34,800 nt of DNA from Chthoniobacter sp. Its GTDB lineage: Bacteria > Verrucomicrobiota > Verrucomicrobiia > Chthoniobacterales > Chthoniobacteraceae. Location: contig JAQGOK010000182.1 of assembly GCA_028293645.1 (NCBI GenBank), positions 1 through 34,800 on the forward strand, read 5' to 3'. Below the pieces are notes generated by a model. That model saw nothing but the letters and a program-made list of their open reading frames with translations, was not told the origin of the DNA and did not search any database. Numbering within the stretch: position 1 is the stretch's first letter; the number at the start of each line of letters is the position of its first letter. Shown in pieces: positions 17,540 to 26,484 of the stretch. The translations under genes and the position numbers were made by a program.

Positions 17540-19090
17540 ATGAACTCCTCCGAAGTCCTTCTCGGCTCTCCCGCCGAGCATCCAACGCCGTCCGAGACCC
17601 CTGACGCTACTTCCGCTCGAGTAGTAATCATCGGTGCCGGTCCCGCTGGGCTGACTTCAGCGGTGGATCTCGCCGAAGGTGGCCGGCCCGTGGTCGTCTT
17701 GGAAAAGGATCCTGAATACGTCGGCGGCATCGCCCGGACGGTCTGTTACAAAGGTTATCGCTTCGATATCGGTGGCCACCGCTTCTTTAGCAAAAGCGAC
17801 GAGATCACCCAACGCTGGCAGCAGCGGCTCGGCTCCGAGTTCATTTCCGTGCGACGACTCTCGCGCATCTTCTACAACGGAAAGTTTTTCGATTACCCGC
17901 TGAAAGCCGCCAACGCACTTTTCGGCCTGGGCATCTTCCGCAGCATCGCCTGCGTGCTCAGTTATTTCAAAGCGCAGATCGTTCCGACCAAGCCGGAGAA
18001 GTCGTTTCAGGATTGGGTGAGCAATCGGTTCGGCAAGATGCTCTTTTCGATCTTCTTCAAAACCTACACGGAGAAAGTTTGGGGCATGCCGTGTGATCAG
18101 ATCAGCGCTGACTGGGCGGCCCAGAGGATCAAGGGTTTGTCGCTCTGGACCGCAATCTGGAATGCGCTTATCCCCCAGCGAAAGAAGAGTGGCTCAGGTG
18201 TGGTGAAGACGTTGATCGATACGTTCGAATACCCGCGCTTCGGCCCCGGACAGATGTGGGATAAGCACCGGGATGATGTGATCGCTGCCGGCAGTACGGT
18301 CGAGATGGGCCAGGAAGTAGTCCGCATCAATATCGCCGGCGATCGCGTGTCTTCCGTGACCACCCGCGATGTTGCTGGTAGGGAGACGGATTGGACGGGC
18401 AGCGATTTCATCGTTTCCATGCCGCTCAAGGAATGCGTGCTCGCCTTCCATCCGCCGCTTCCGGAAGAGACGATCCGCGCAGCGAAACGACTGCAATACC
18501 GCGACTTTCTCACCGTCGCCTTGATCGTGAAGAAGACCGATCTCTTCCCGGATAACTGGATCTATGTTCACGATCCGAGCGTGAAGCTCGGCCGCATTCA
18601 GAACTTCAATAACTGGAGTCCGCATCTGATTCCGGACGCTTCGACGACCTGCCTCGGGCTGGAGTACTTCTGTTTCGAAGGCGATGGGCTCTGGACCATG
18701 CCTGATGGGGAGCTCATCGAACTCGGGAAACAGGAACTCGCGAAGCTGGGCCTGGTCCGTCAGGAGGATGTGATCGACGGCAGTGTGGTGCGGATGGAGA
18801 AAGCGTATCCGGTGTATGGCCCGGGTTATCAGGCAGACGTGAACGTGATCCGTGCGGAACTGGCTCGATTCACCAACCTCCAGCCCGTTGGCCGTAACGG
18901 CATGCACAAGTACAACAACCAGGATCATTCGATGATGACCGCCGTTCTCGCCGCGAAGAATCTGACCGGCTCCCACTACGATTTGTGGAAAGTGAATACG
19001 GACGCGGAATACCACGAAGAAGCGAGCGCCGGTGCGGAAGACACGACCGGGCGTCTGATGCCGAAGCCGCTCGCCGCGCCACTCGCGTAG
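17540..19090 (+). CDS. NAD(P)/FAD-dependent oxidoreductase, UDP-galactopyranose-mutase-like
   Basis: A 516-residue flavoprotein. The Rossmann dinucleotide motif is VVIIGAGPAGLTSAVDLAEG (28-47), with the ribose-binding acidic residue in VVLEK. It is followed by VGGIARTVCYKGYRFDIGGH and FFSK, and later FIVSMPLKECV and HKYNNQDHSMMTAVLAAKNL, which closes the FAD site. These patterns belong to the amine-oxidase/UDP-galactopyranose mutase/protoporphyrinogen-oxidase-like group. Genes of this type are common in polysaccharide clusters, and this one follows a GT2-methyltransferase gene by 125 bases. It may rearrange or oxidise a sugar or lipid-linked intermediate; the exact reaction is not determinable. 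ATG 17540 was picked because an upstream extension has no family similarity. The tail after about 490 is low in conservation. Confidence 0.85.
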   Translation: MNSSEVLLGSPAEHPTPSETPDATSARVVIIGAGPAGLTSAVDLAEGGRPVVVLEKDPEYVGGIARTVCYKGYRFDIGGHRFFSKSDEITQRWQQRLGSEFISVRRLSRIFYNGKFFDYPLKAANALFGLGIFRSIACVLSYFKAQIVPTKPEKSFQDWVSNRFGKMLFSIFFKTYTEKVWGMPCDQISADWAAQRIKGLSLWTAIWNALIPQRKKSGSGVVKTLIDTFEYPRFGPGQMWDKHRDDVIAAGSTVEMGQEVVRINIAGDRVSSVTTRDVAGRETDWTGSDFIVSMPLKECVLAFHPPLPEETIRAAKRLQYRDFLTVALIVKKTDLFPDNWIYVHDPSVKLGRIQNFNNWSPHLIPDASTTCLGLEYFCFEGDGLWTMPDGELIELGKQELAKLGLVRQEDVIDGSVVRMEKAYPVYGPGYQADVNVIRAELARFTNLQPVGRNGMHKYNNQDHSMMTAVLAAKNLTGSHYDLWKVNTDAEYHEEASAGAEDTTGRLMPKPLAAPLA

Positions 19091-19157
19091 CGAGCCGCAT
19101 CCGCAGACGCTTCTTCGGCGGCTTGACCCGCCGGGTGCAGCCGCCATCCTGCGCCGC

Positions 19158-20192
19158 ATGCGCAAGTTCCTCGTTCCCCTCAGCCTTTGCATTCTGGCGG
19201 CCGGCCAGGCATGGGCCCACCCAGACGGCACCGCAGGCACTGTCCCGCGGGACGACAGCAAGCCCGCGGAGAAAGTCACGACCGGCACGGCACCGCACGC
19301 TTTCACCACCGTCCCGAGCTGGGGCTCGATCCCGGAGCAACTCAGCATCGGTCCCACTCACGGCGGAGTGGTCGTCGATAAAAGCGGACTCATCTACGTC
19401 AGCTCCGACGGCGACAAAGGCATCTTCGTCTTCTCCGCAGACGGGAAACTCGTGCGAACGATCGCTCCCGAGTTCGCCGGCATCCACGGCCTCTGTTTGC
19501 GCGAGGAAAACGGCACTGAATTCATCTACGCCGCGCACCTCCGCGGCGCCCAAGCCGTTAAGCTGACTCTGGACGGCAAAGCCGTGCTCACGCTTCCTTA
19601 TCCCAAGGAAGCCAACGCCTACCCCGAGGGCAAAGGCTACAAGCCCACCGGTGTTGCCGTCGCGCCGAACGGCGACATCTTTGTGGCCGATGGATACGGC
19701 CTCTCGCTGATCCACAAATACGATTCCACCGGCAAACACCTGAAGACCTTCGCCGGCAAGGGCAAGGAAGACGGGAAGTTTCAGACCTGCCACGGCATCG
19801 CGCTCGACAACCGTTCCGGCACGCCGCTCCTGCTCGTCTGCGACCGCGAGAATCGCCGGCTCCAACACTTGGATTTGGAAGGCAACTTCGTGGGCGTCAT
19901 CACCACCGGTCTGCGCCGCCCATGTGCCGTCTCCATTCATGGCGAAAACGTCGCGGTGGCTGAATTGGAAGGACGCGTCGCGATTCTCGACGGGACGAAT
20001 CAAGTGGTCTCTGTGCTTGGGGACAATCCCGACCAGGCACAGTGGGCGAAGTTCGACGTTCCTCCAGATTGGTGGAAAGCCGGCATTTTCACCGCTCCTC
20101 ACGGTCTGAGCTACGACGCCACCGGCAATCTCTACGTCCAGGACTGGAACAAAACCGGTCGGCTGACAAAGCTCGTCAAAAGCACGCCTTAG
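19158..20192 (+). CDS. Secreted NHL/6-bladed beta-propeller protein
   Basis: A 344-residue exported protein. The signal peptide MRKFLVPLSLCILAAGQAWA is followed by a short linker and repeated propeller blades: GGVVVDKSGLIYVSSDGDKG, FVFSADGKLVRTI, PTGVAVAPNGDIFVADGYG, IHKYDSTGKHLKTFAGKG, HGIALDNR, LLLVCDRENRRLQHLDLEGN, HGLSYDATGNLYVQDWN. The spacing of 'Gxxxxxx G xIYVaD' followed by 'v.vfdxxGk' is the NHL pattern. Such periplasmic propellers bind proteins or ligands, and some are lactonase- or lyase-like, but no catalytic residues can be assigned here. It lies 67 bases after the flavoprotein gene on the same strand. Confidence 0.85.
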   Translation: MRKFLVPLSLCILAAGQAWAHPDGTAGTVPRDDSKPAEKVTTGTAPHAFTTVPSWGSIPEQLSIGPTHGGVVVDKSGLIYVSSDGDKGIFVFSADGKLVRTIAPEFAGIHGLCLREENGTEFIYAAHLRGAQAVKLTLDGKAVLTLPYPKEANAYPEGKGYKPTGVAVAPNGDIFVADGYGLSLIHKYDSTGKHLKTFAGKGKEDGKFQTCHGIALDNRSGTPLLLVCDRENRRLQHLDLEGNFVGVITTGLRRPCAVSIHGENVAVAELEGRVAILDGTNQVVSVLGDNPDQAQWAKFDVPPDWWKAGIFTAPHGLSYDATGNLYVQDWNKTGRLTKLVKSTP

Positions 20193-20415
20193 CGAAGGAG
20201 TCGCGCCTACGCGGGGAGCGGCGCTGAGCTTCGTCTTTGCCAGGTGGCGGGGCTGTAGCGTTCGTCCGAATCCGGGAAACACTGGCGTCCAAAGGCGCAC
20301 CTCCTGGATTCAGCGAAAGAAGACCGGCAGCTTCTTTCAGCACAAGGAAGCGAGTTCGTGCTGGGGAAAATTGAAAGGGATCACGCGAGCGGCGGGCGTG
20401 TGCTATTGGCGAGGT

Positions 20416-20946
20416 ATGAAGACCTTTTTGATGGTGATGATGGCAGCGGGAATCGGGCTCTGTGGGTGTGAAAAGCCGCCCGCAGCGCGCGCACCTTCGC
20501 GACCCCGGCATCTCGCACCAGAAGGTGTTTACTACTTGATCAGTGCCAAAAAACTTCCGCCGGCACTGGCCGCATTGAAGCTCAAATCCGGCGCGCAGCT
20601 CGTCCATATCGGCGACGATGAATACCAGGCGGGGGAGCATCGAATTCGTCTCGCTCCGGATCTGGTAACCAATGACAACCGGATTCGGGATCAGATTTTG
20701 GACGGTGTTCGCGATGCCGAAGAGGAAGAACGCCGATTGAAAGAGGAGCAGGCGGAACAAGAGCGCCTCGCCCGAGTGGCGAAGGAGCAGGCGGAACGCG
20801 AGCGCCTCGCGCGAGCAGCGATTACCCCGAGAGCAACGCCTGTCTCTCCACTGTCCCAAGGAGCTTACGATCAGCGCCGGCAGGTCCGGCCGCCCGGTGG
20901 GAGGACCTATTACACCGACAGCTACGGCCGTCGGGTTTACTATTGA
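20416..20946 (+). CDS. Small putative lipoprotein with charged heptad-like repeats
   Basis: A 176-residue protein of unknown function. The N terminus MKTFLMVMMAAGIGLCGC is a lipoprotein signal with cysteine at residue 18, so membrane anchoring is predicted. A small conserved-looking domain follows (about 30-85: GVYYLISAKKLPPALAALKL, AQLVHIGDDEYQAGEHRIRL). A Glu/Arg/Ala-rich helix (about 95-136) contains a 13-residue tandem repeat, and the tail is Tyr/Arg/Gly-rich (GGRTYYTDSYGRRVYY). The tail may interact with surface polymers, but that is a guess. It is on the same strand as the propeller gene, 223 bases downstream; that spacer has no other feature that I can support. Confidence 0.7.
   Translation: MKTFLMVMMAAGIGLCGCEKPPAARAPSRPRHLAPEGVYYLISAKKLPPALAALKLKSGAQLVHIGDDEYQAGEHRIRLAPDLVTNDNRIRDQILDGVRDAEEEERRLKEEQAEQERLARVAKEQAERERLARAAITPRATPVSPLSQGAYDQRRQVRPPGGRTYYTDSYGRRVYY
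20743..20820 (+). repeat. 39-bp tandem duplication in the lipoprotein gene
   Basis: Two units, 20743-20781 and 20782-20820, share the core GAGCAGGCGGAAC and AGCGCCTCGC. They encode EEQAEQERLARVA and KEQAERERLARAA, extending the helix by one 13-residue unit. This looks like an in-frame internal duplication. Confidence 0.75.
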
Positions 20947-21012
20947 TCAGCGCTCGAGCCGCGTAATAAGCGGGAACTGCGTCGATGGCCCGCCTTCGGC
21001 AGAGTAGACGCA

Positions 21013-21084
21013 TGCGCGCTACAGGGTTCGAACCTGTGACTTCTTGCGTGTGAAGCAAGCGCTCTACCACTGAGCTAAGCGCGC
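21013..21084 (-). tRNA. tRNA-Val (anticodon CAC)
   Basis: The minus strand gives a 72-base cloverleaf. The acceptor is GCGCGCT/AGCGCGC with discriminator A. The D arm is GCTC/GAGC. The anticodon stem is CTTGC/GCAAG around loop TTCACAC (anticodon CAC). The T arm is ACAGG/CCTGT with loop TTCGAAC. The 3' CCA is not encoded (the next bases are TG), so it must be added by the CCA enzyme. Confidence 0.95.
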
Positions 21085-21247
21085 GAATCGTCCGGCGAAA
21101 CAGCGGGATGATTAAGGTATCGCGCAAAACGGCGCCAGTGAAATCTCTGCGCCGCAAAGGGGCCGCCGAACTTCCCGAAACGAACCCTTTCCACGGGTAG
21201 CGAAAGCGTGCTTTAGTGGCCGTCGATCCACCCTCGGAACTCGTTGC

Positions 21248-22009
21248 ATGAAACGCCGCGCCTCTTTTCCTCCCTTTGCTTTTACTCTCGTCGAATTGCT
21301 GGTCGTGATTGCGATCATCGCCATTCTCGCGGGCATCCTTTTACCGGTGCTGACCAAGGTGCAGGATAGTGCGAACTCGACGAAGTGTACCTCGAACCTT
21401 CGGCAGATCGGGATGGCAATCAACAGCTACTGCGCCGAGAACGATGGGACTCTCCCTGGGCCGCTCACGATCGAGCAATACCCTCGCTTTGGTGACGGAC
21501 AGCCGGGCAACGAGTATTCGCTGCTCCGGAAACTTGCGCGGTATCTCGGGATGCCGGACACCATTGGGAATACGCCGGCGGATCTGGCGGCTGCGGACCG
21601 TGGAAATCCGTTCGTGTGCCCCTCGTATCAGAAGCAAGTGAAGACGATGGCGGGGCCGGTTTACGTGATGAATCCTCGTGAGATCCCGGAGTTGCAGCAG
21701 TCGCCTTGGGGCAATGCGTCGGGCAAGGAACCGGTCCGAAAAGCGATGCTCTCAGGTTGGGTCGATGACAATCCCAATAGCTCCAAGCGGAGTCCGAATG
21801 GAATGATGGACCTGACGAGGACCTGGGCGATGAAGGATGCGGACCAGGAGGATTTCGCTGATGCCGGACTGGATGGACCGAAGCCAGGTGGCGTGGACCT
21901 GATGGCCCTTACCCCGGTGCATGGGGATCATCGGAACGCGCTCTTTTACGATTGGCACGTCGGGAAGCTCTCCACGGAGAAGCTGAAGAAGGACGAGCCA
22001 AAGAATTAA
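21248..22009 (+). CDS. Type II secretion/pilin-like pseudopilin (N-methylation domain)
   Basis: A 253-residue protein starting with a short basic leader (MKRRASFPPFA), the prepilin motif FTLVELLVVIAIIAILAGIL with Glu at the fifth mature position, and a long globular part. The end has HGDHRNALFYDWHVGKL, resembling the 'H-x9-DG' tail of the large pseudopilin families abundant in Planctomycetes and Verrucomicrobia (DUF1559-like). The residue before the cleavage site is Ala rather than the textbook Gly. It is predicted to be cleaved by prepilin peptidase and placed in the inner membrane or exported. No other secretion genes are nearby, so its machine is unknown. It converges with acpS, 16 bases away. 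Confidence 0.88.
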   Translation: MKRRASFPPFAFTLVELLVVIAIIAILAGILLPVLTKVQDSANSTKCTSNLRQIGMAINSYCAENDGTLPGPLTIEQYPRFGDGQPGNEYSLLRKLARYLGMPDTIGNTPADLAAADRGNPFVCPSYQKQVKTMAGPVYVMNPREIPELQQSPWGNASGKEPVRKAMLSGWVDDNPNSSKRSPNGMMDLTRTWAMKDADQEDFADAGLDGPKPGGVDLMALTPVHGDHRNALFYDWHVGKLSTEKLKKDEPKN

Positions 22010-22025
22010 GGGGCGAGCTTCCCTT

Positions 22026-22409
22026 TCAGGTGCCCAAGGCGAGCGCATGCGCGACGGCGTAGTGCTCGGAGTGGCTCATCGTGACCCGCAGATCGGCGAT
22101 GCCAAGGCGCCGCGCGGTGGCCGCGCCGACGCCGTGCAGGACGATGAATGGCTCTCCCGTGGCCTTGCGACGCACTTCGATATCAAGCCAGCCCAGCTGC
22201 GAACCGATCCCCGTGCCGAACGCTTTGGAGACAGCTTCCTTCGCTGCGAAGCGGGCGGCGTAGAACGTTTCCGGCCGCTTCGAGCCGGCACAGTACTGGC
22301 GTTCACCATCGGTGAAGATGCGCGCGAGAAAACGTTCGCCATGCCGTTGAATCGCTTCGCTCAGGCGCGCTGTCTCGACGATGTCGATGCCGGTGCCGAC
22401 GATGTTCAA
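22026..22409 (-). CDS. acpS: Holo-[acyl-carrier-protein] synthase
   Basis: A 127-residue phosphopantetheinyl transferase that moves 4'-phosphopantetheine from CoA to the serine of apo-ACP for fatty-acid synthesis. The magnesium-binding aspartate is in GTGIDIVETARL, and the second signature is RFAAKEAVSKAFGTGI, with the catalytic Glu-Lys. Length is typical (120-130). The start codon overlaps the pdxJ stop (ATGA, 22409-22406), showing translational coupling. The pdxJ-acpS pairing is common in bacteria. Confidence 0.96.
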   Translation of the reverse strand: MNIVGTGIDIVETARLSEAIQRHGERFLARIFTDGERQYCAGSKRPETFYAARFAAKEAVSKAFGTGIGSQLGWLDIEVRRKATGEPFIVLHGVGAATARRLGIADLRVTMSHSEHYAVAHALALGT

Positions 22410-23143
22410 CGCGTGCGGTTCATCTGCTTGAGCATCTCTTCGACGGCTTGACCCAACCCGACGATGACTCCGCGCGAAACGATGGAGTGGCCGATGTTCA
22501 GCTCGGCGAGGTGCGGGATCGTCCGCACCTGGGTGATATTTGTGTAGTTGATGCCGTGCCCCGCGTTCACCTGAAGGCCGTAGCCGTGTGCGTGTTCGGC
22601 GGCGACCTGCAGTCGCTTGAGCTCAAGTTCCCTGGTCTTTGCATCGGCTTCCGCAAAAGCGCCGGTATGCAGTTCGACCATCTCGGCCCGTAGCTTCGCT
22701 GCGGCTTCGATTTGATCCGGAGCCGGCTCGATGAAAAGGCTGACGCGAATGCCGGCGAGTTGCAGACGCTTGAGCGTTGGCTCGAGTTGCTTGAACTGCC
22801 CCGACACGTCGAGTCCACCCTCCGTGGTGACCTCTTTGCGATTCTCCGGCACCAGGCAGACTTCCTCCGGCAGCACTCTCAACGCGATGTCCACGATCTC
22901 CGGCGTGTTCCCCATCTCGAGGTTGAGCTTGGTGTTGATCGTGTCGCGCAGCCGCAGGACGTCGCGGTCCTGGATATGCCGGCGATCCGCGCGGAGGTGA
23001 ATGGTGATGCCGTGTGCGCCGGCCCGTTCGCAGACCGCTGCAGCCAGTGCGAGGTCCGGCTCCGCTCGTTGCACGTCCTGCACGCCTGCGTAGCGCGCCT
23101 GCCGCAACGTCGCCACATGATCGATATTCACGCCGAGTCTCAT
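22406..23143 (-). CDS. pdxJ: Pyridoxine 5'-phosphate synthase
   Basis: A 245-residue TIM-barrel enzyme that condenses 1-deoxyxylulose-5-phosphate with 3-amino-2-oxopropyl phosphate to make pyridoxine 5'-phosphate. Seen are MRLGVNIDHVATLRQARY, the active-site histidine/arginine stretch GITIHLRADRRHIQDRD, EEVCLVPENRKEVTTEGG, VNAGHGINYTN and LNIGHSIVSRGV. ATG 23143 matches the family start; ATG 23167, eight codons upstream, is a possible alternative. It implies the DXP-dependent vitamin B6 route. It lies 80 bases after purH and overlaps acpS by 4. Confidence 0.97.
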   Translation of the reverse strand: MRLGVNIDHVATLRQARYAGVQDVQRAEPDLALAAAVCERAGAHGITIHLRADRRHIQDRDVLRLRDTINTKLNLEMGNTPEIVDIALRVLPEEVCLVPENRKEVTTEGGLDVSGQFKQLEPTLKRLQLAGIRVSLFIEPAPDQIEAAAKLRAEMVELHTGAFAEADAKTRELELKRLQVAAEHAHGYGLQVNAGHGINYTNITQVRTIPHLAELNIGHSIVSRGVIVGLGQAVEEMLKQMNRTR

Positions 23144-23223
23144 TTTGCGAAGATCGAAATCGTGCAACCGGAGTCAATGCCGCCGAACGTCATACCCGGG
23201 CGAAGCGGCCGCGCGGACGTCGA

Positions 23224-24759
23224 TCAGTGTTTGAAGTGCCGCACGCCCGTGCAAATCATTGCCATTCGTCGTTCGTTCGCCGCGGCAATCACTTCGGGAT
23301 CTTTCACGGACCCACCGGGCTGAATGGCACAGGTGGCACCGGCTTCTGCGGCGGCGATCAGACCGTCGGCGAAGGGGAAGAACGCGTCGCTTCCGACTGC
23401 GCTCCCTGCGAGGCTCAGGCCGGCGTCGCCCGCCTTCCAGATCGCAATCCGCGATGCATCGATGCGGGACATCTGCCCGGCGCCGATGCCTAGCGTGCGA
23501 TCTTTGCTGGCGTAAACGATCGCGTTCGACTTCACGTGTTTCACCACGCGCCAGGCGAAGAGCATTGCGGCGAATTCGTCTTTGCTGGGTTTGCGCTCCG
23601 TGACGACCTTGTCTTCGAGATTCAGCTCCTGCAGCTCGTCGCGGCTTTGGACGAGCAATCCGCCGGCGACGGACCGCACCAACAGACTTTCCTCGTCAGA
23701 AGTCGGGAGCGGGCGTGGCAGCTTTCGCATCAGCCGCAGGTTTTTCTTTTTCTGCAAAAGCACGCGGGCGTCCGGCTCAAAATCCGGCGCAATGATGACT
23801 TCGCTGAAGATCTCGCTGATTGCCCGGGCGAGACTCTCGGTGAGCGGTCGGTTGCAAATAATGATTCCGCCAAAGGGCGCCTGCTTGTCAGTGGCGAAGG
23901 CTTTGTTCCAGGCTTCGCGCAGGTCGGCATCGCTGCCGACGCCGCACGGATTCGTGTGCTTGAGAATCGCGACCGTCGGCTCCGAGAACTCCTCGATGAG
24001 GTCCGACGCGGCGGTGATATCGAGGATGTTGTTGTACGAGAGATCCTTCCCGTGAAGCTTCTGGAAGTGCTCGTGGAAGTGGCCGTAAAGCGCTGCCGTC
24101 TGGTGTGGATTCTCGCCGTAACGGAGCCGACCGACTGTCGGCAATGAAAGCGAGAAGGACGATGCGGCCTCCTGTTCCTGGTTCAGATAGTTCGCGATCG
24201 AGGAATCGTATTTGGAAGTGGTGACGAAGACTTTGATGCCGAGTCGCTCCCGGAGCTTCAGAGTCGTCCCGCCGTCGTTCGCGCGCATGTTTTCCAGCAC
24301 GTCCTCGTAATCGTCCGGATCTACCACCACCGTCACGAACCGGTAGTTCTTCGCAGCGCTGCGCAGCATCGATGGGCCGCCGATGTCGATCTGCTCGATC
24401 GCTTCTTCCAGCGTCGTTCCCGCTTTGGCGATCGTCTGCTCGAAGGGGTAAAGATTCACGACGACGAGGTCGATCGGGAGCACGCCGTTGGCTTCCGCCT
24501 GTGCGACGTGCTCGGGATTATCGCGGACGAACAGGAGGCCGCCGTGCACTTTGGGGTGCAGCGTTTTCACCCGTCCGTCCATCATCTCAGGAAAGCCGGT
24601 GAACGATGAGATCTCGGTATTCGCGATCCCATTTTTGCCAAGCAACGCGGCAGTGCCCCCGGTGGAGATGATTTCAATGCCTTGTTCCAGCAGCCCACGC
24701 GCAAACTCGACCAGGCCGGTCTTGTCGGAGACGGAAATCAAGGCACGTGCGATCTTCAT
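23224..24759 (-). CDS. purH: Bifunctional AICAR transformylase/IMP cyclohydrolase
   Basis: A 511-residue enzyme for the last two steps of IMP synthesis. The N-terminal MGS-like cyclohydrolase domain covers about residues 1-195 ([62 protein letters not shown]). The transformylase domain covers about 200-511, with the catalytic histidine region [37 protein letters not shown] and [18 protein letters not shown]. Length is normal (about 510-530). It is probably the first gene of the purH-pdxJ-acpS transcription unit. Confidence 0.97.
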   Translation of the reverse strand: MKIARALISVSDKTGLVEFARGLLEQGIEIISTGGTAALLGKNGIANTEISSFTGFPEMMDGRVKTLHPKVHGGLLFVRDNPEHVAQAEANGVLPIDLVVVNLYPFEQTIAKAGTTLEEAIEQIDIGGPSMLRSAAKNYRFVTVVVDPDDYEDVLENMRANDGGTTLKLRERLGIKVFVTTSKYDSSIANYLNQEQEAASSFSLSLPTVGRLRYGENPHQTAALYGHFHEHFQKLHGKDLSYNNILDITAASDLIEEFSEPTVAILKHTNPCGVGSDADLREAWNKAFATDKQAPFGGIIICNRPLTESLARAISEIFSEVIIAPDFEPDARVLLQKKKNLRLMRKLPRPLPTSDEESLLVRSVAGGLLVQSRDELQELNLEDKVVTERKPSKDEFAAMLFAWRVVKHVKSNAIVYASKDRTLGIGAGQMSRIDASRIAIWKAGDAGLSLAGSAVGSDAFFPFADGLIAAAEAGATCAIQPGGSVKDPEVIAAANERRMAMICTGVRHFKH

Positions 24760-24824
24760 TCGGCGCGAACGCTAGGACAGCGGCGGCTCGGGGGTCAACT
24801 GCCGTTCCGGCGGCCGGGCGGATC

Positions 24825-24963
24825 TAACCGCAGAGGGCGCGAGACGCGGAGGGCCGCAGAGCGTGTGAAGAAGAGTCGAGCCGGACAGATTGAATCCTAC
24901 GCCGCGGGCGAGCACGTCAGTCCCAACTCTGCGGCCCTCCGCGTCGCCGCGCCTCTGCGGTTA
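24825..24963. repeat. Long inverted repeat of the 'ACCGCAGAG...GCAGAG' type
   Basis: The left arm (24825-24861) begins TAACCGCAGAGG and ends GGAGGGCCGCAGAG. The right arm (24927-24963) is its reverse complement except for a few central bases. About 65 bases lie between the arms and hold no gene. Such dispersed TAACCGCAGAG-type arms recur between genes in many environmental bacteria. This copy sits between purH and the ahcY terminator in the gene-free stretch 24760-25034. Confidence 0.8.
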
Positions 24964-24965
24964 AA

Positions 24966-24996
24966 GCAAAAAGCCGCCCCGGATTCCGAGGCGGCT
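24966..24996 (-). terminator. Rho-independent terminator of the metK-ahcY operon
   Basis: On the minus strand AGCCGCC (24996-24990) pairs with GGCGGCT (24978-24972) around an 11-base loop that can extend the stem by CGG/CCG. The stem runs straight into TTTTT followed by GCTTT (24972-24964). It lies 38 bases after the ahcY stop. Confidence 0.82.
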
Positions 24997-25034
24997 CTTA
25001 TTGATTCGCTGATCGGCGGCTGAGCCGCGGTCGC

Positions 25035-26465
25035 TTAGTAGCGGTAGTGGTCGGCCTTGTAGGGGCCTTCGACCGGAACGTCGAGATACGCGGCCTGCTT
25101 GGCCGTGAGGGTCGTCAGCTTGACGCCGATCTTCTCGAGGTGCAGGCGCGCGACTTCCTCGTCGAGCTTCTTGGGCAAAACGTACACTGCGGGCTTATAG
25201 ACATCCTTGTTCTTCCAGAGATCGAGCTGTGCGAGCGTCTGGTTGCTGAAGGAGTTCGACATGACGAACGATGGGTGCCCGGTCGCGCAGCCGAGGTTCA
25301 CGAGGCGGCCTTCCGCGAGCATGAAGATCTGGTTGCCGGCCGGGAAGGTGTAGCAATCGACCTGCGGCTTGATGTTCAGCTTCTTGACGTCTTTGCGCTC
25401 GTTGAGCAGATCGACCTGAATCTCGTTGTCGAAGTGGCCGATGTTACAAACGATCGCCTGGTCCTTCATCTTCTCCATGTGCTCGAGGGTGATGACATCG
25501 ACGTTGCCGGTCGTGGTGACGTAGATGTCGCCGCGGCCGAGGGTGTCCTCGATCGGGCAAACTTCGAAGCCTTCCATCGCCGCCTGAAGGGCGTTGATCG
25601 GATCGATCTCGGTGATGATTACGCGTGAGCCGAGGCCGACCATCGCTTTCGCGCAGCCCTTGCCGACATCGCCGTAGCCGCAGATGACCGTCACCTTGCC
25701 GGCAACCATGACGTCGGTCGCGCGCTTGATACCGTCGGCCAGCGACTCGCGGCAGCCGTAGAGGTTATCGAACTTCGACTTGGTCACGGAATCGTTCACG
25801 TTGAACGCCGGGACGAGCAGCTTGCCCTGCTCCTGCAGCTTGTAGAGGCGATGCACGCCGGTCGTCGTCTCTTCGGAGACGCCGCGCCAGTCCTTTACGA
25901 TCTCATGGAAGATGAACGGGTTCTCTGCGTGGATCTTCTTGAGCAAATCCTTGATCACCTTCTCCTCGAGCGACGTGGACTCGCCGTTCACCCAGTCGTC
26001 GCCTTCTTCCAGCTCGTAGCCTTTGTGGATGAAGAGCGTCACATCGCCGCCATCATCGACCACCATTTGCGGGCCTTTGCCGTCTCCGTTCACGATCGCC
26101 TTCCAGGTGCAGTCCCAATATTCTTCGAGGCTCTCGCCCTTCCACGCGAAGACCGGCACGCCCGCCGCAGCGATCGCTGCCGCTGCGTGATCCTGGGGGG
26201 AGAAGATGTTGCAGCTCGCCCAACGCACATCGGCGCCGAGCGCGACCAGCGTCTCGATGAGCACCGCTGTCTGGATGGTCATGTGCAGCGAGCCGGTGAT
26301 GCGCACGCCTTGCAGCGGCTTGCTCGGCGCGTATTTCTCGCGGATCGAGATCAGGCCGGGCATTTCCTTCTCGGCGATGGTGATTTCCTTGCGGCCCCAA
26401 TCCGCGAGGCTCATGTCGGCGACTTTGTAGTCGGTGTTCTTCTGGGTCAGTGCAGTCGTGCTCAT
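25035..26465 (-). CDS. ahcY: Adenosylhomocysteinase (S-adenosylhomocysteine hydrolase)
   Basis: A 476-residue cytoplasmic enzyme that splits S-adenosylhomocysteine into adenosine and homocysteine, removing the product inhibitor of methyltransferases. Seen are [20 protein letters not shown], the NAD+-binding motif [38 protein letters not shown], and the C-terminal KADHYRY, whose Lys and Tyr close the cofactor site of the neighbouring subunit. The insertion of about 40 residues around [14 protein letters not shown] is present, marking the long bacterial/plant-type form. The gene follows metK by 19 bases, forming a two-gene methyl-cycle operon that ends in a strong terminator. Confidence 0.98.
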   Translation of the reverse strand: MSTTALTQKNTDYKVADMSLADWGRKEITIAEKEMPGLISIREKYAPSKPLQGVRITGSLHMTIQTAVLIETLVALGADVRWASCNIFSPQDHAAAAIAAAGVPVFAWKGESLEEYWDCTWKAIVNGDGKGPQMVVDDGGDVTLFIHKGYELEEGDDWVNGESTSLEEKVIKDLLKKIHAENPFIFHEIVKDWRGVSEETTTGVHRLYKLQEQGKLLVPAFNVNDSVTKSKFDNLYGCRESLADGIKRATDVMVAGKVTVICGYGDVGKGCAKAMVGLGSRVIITEIDPINALQAAMEGFEVCPIEDTLGRGDIYVTTTGNVDVITLEHMEKMKDQAIVCNIGHFDNEIQVDLLNERKDVKKLNIKPQVDCYTFPAGNQIFMLAEGRLVNLGCATGHPSFVMSNSFSNQTLAQLDLWKNKDVYKPAVYVLPKKLDEEVARLHLEKIGVKLTTLTAKQAAYLDVPVEGPYKADHYRY

Positions 26466-26484
26466 AAAGTGATCGGTGGCGAGG

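Noticed and set aside
18870..20300. 476-codon minus-strand frame opposite the flavoprotein and propeller genes
   Set aside because: Antisense shadow; both plus-strand genes have signal peptide or cofactor motifs and this frame has none.
22008..22025. Hairpin between the convergent pseudopilin and acpS genes
   Set aside because: AAGGG/CCCTT is only five pairs and overlaps the pseudopilin stop codon; too weak to call.
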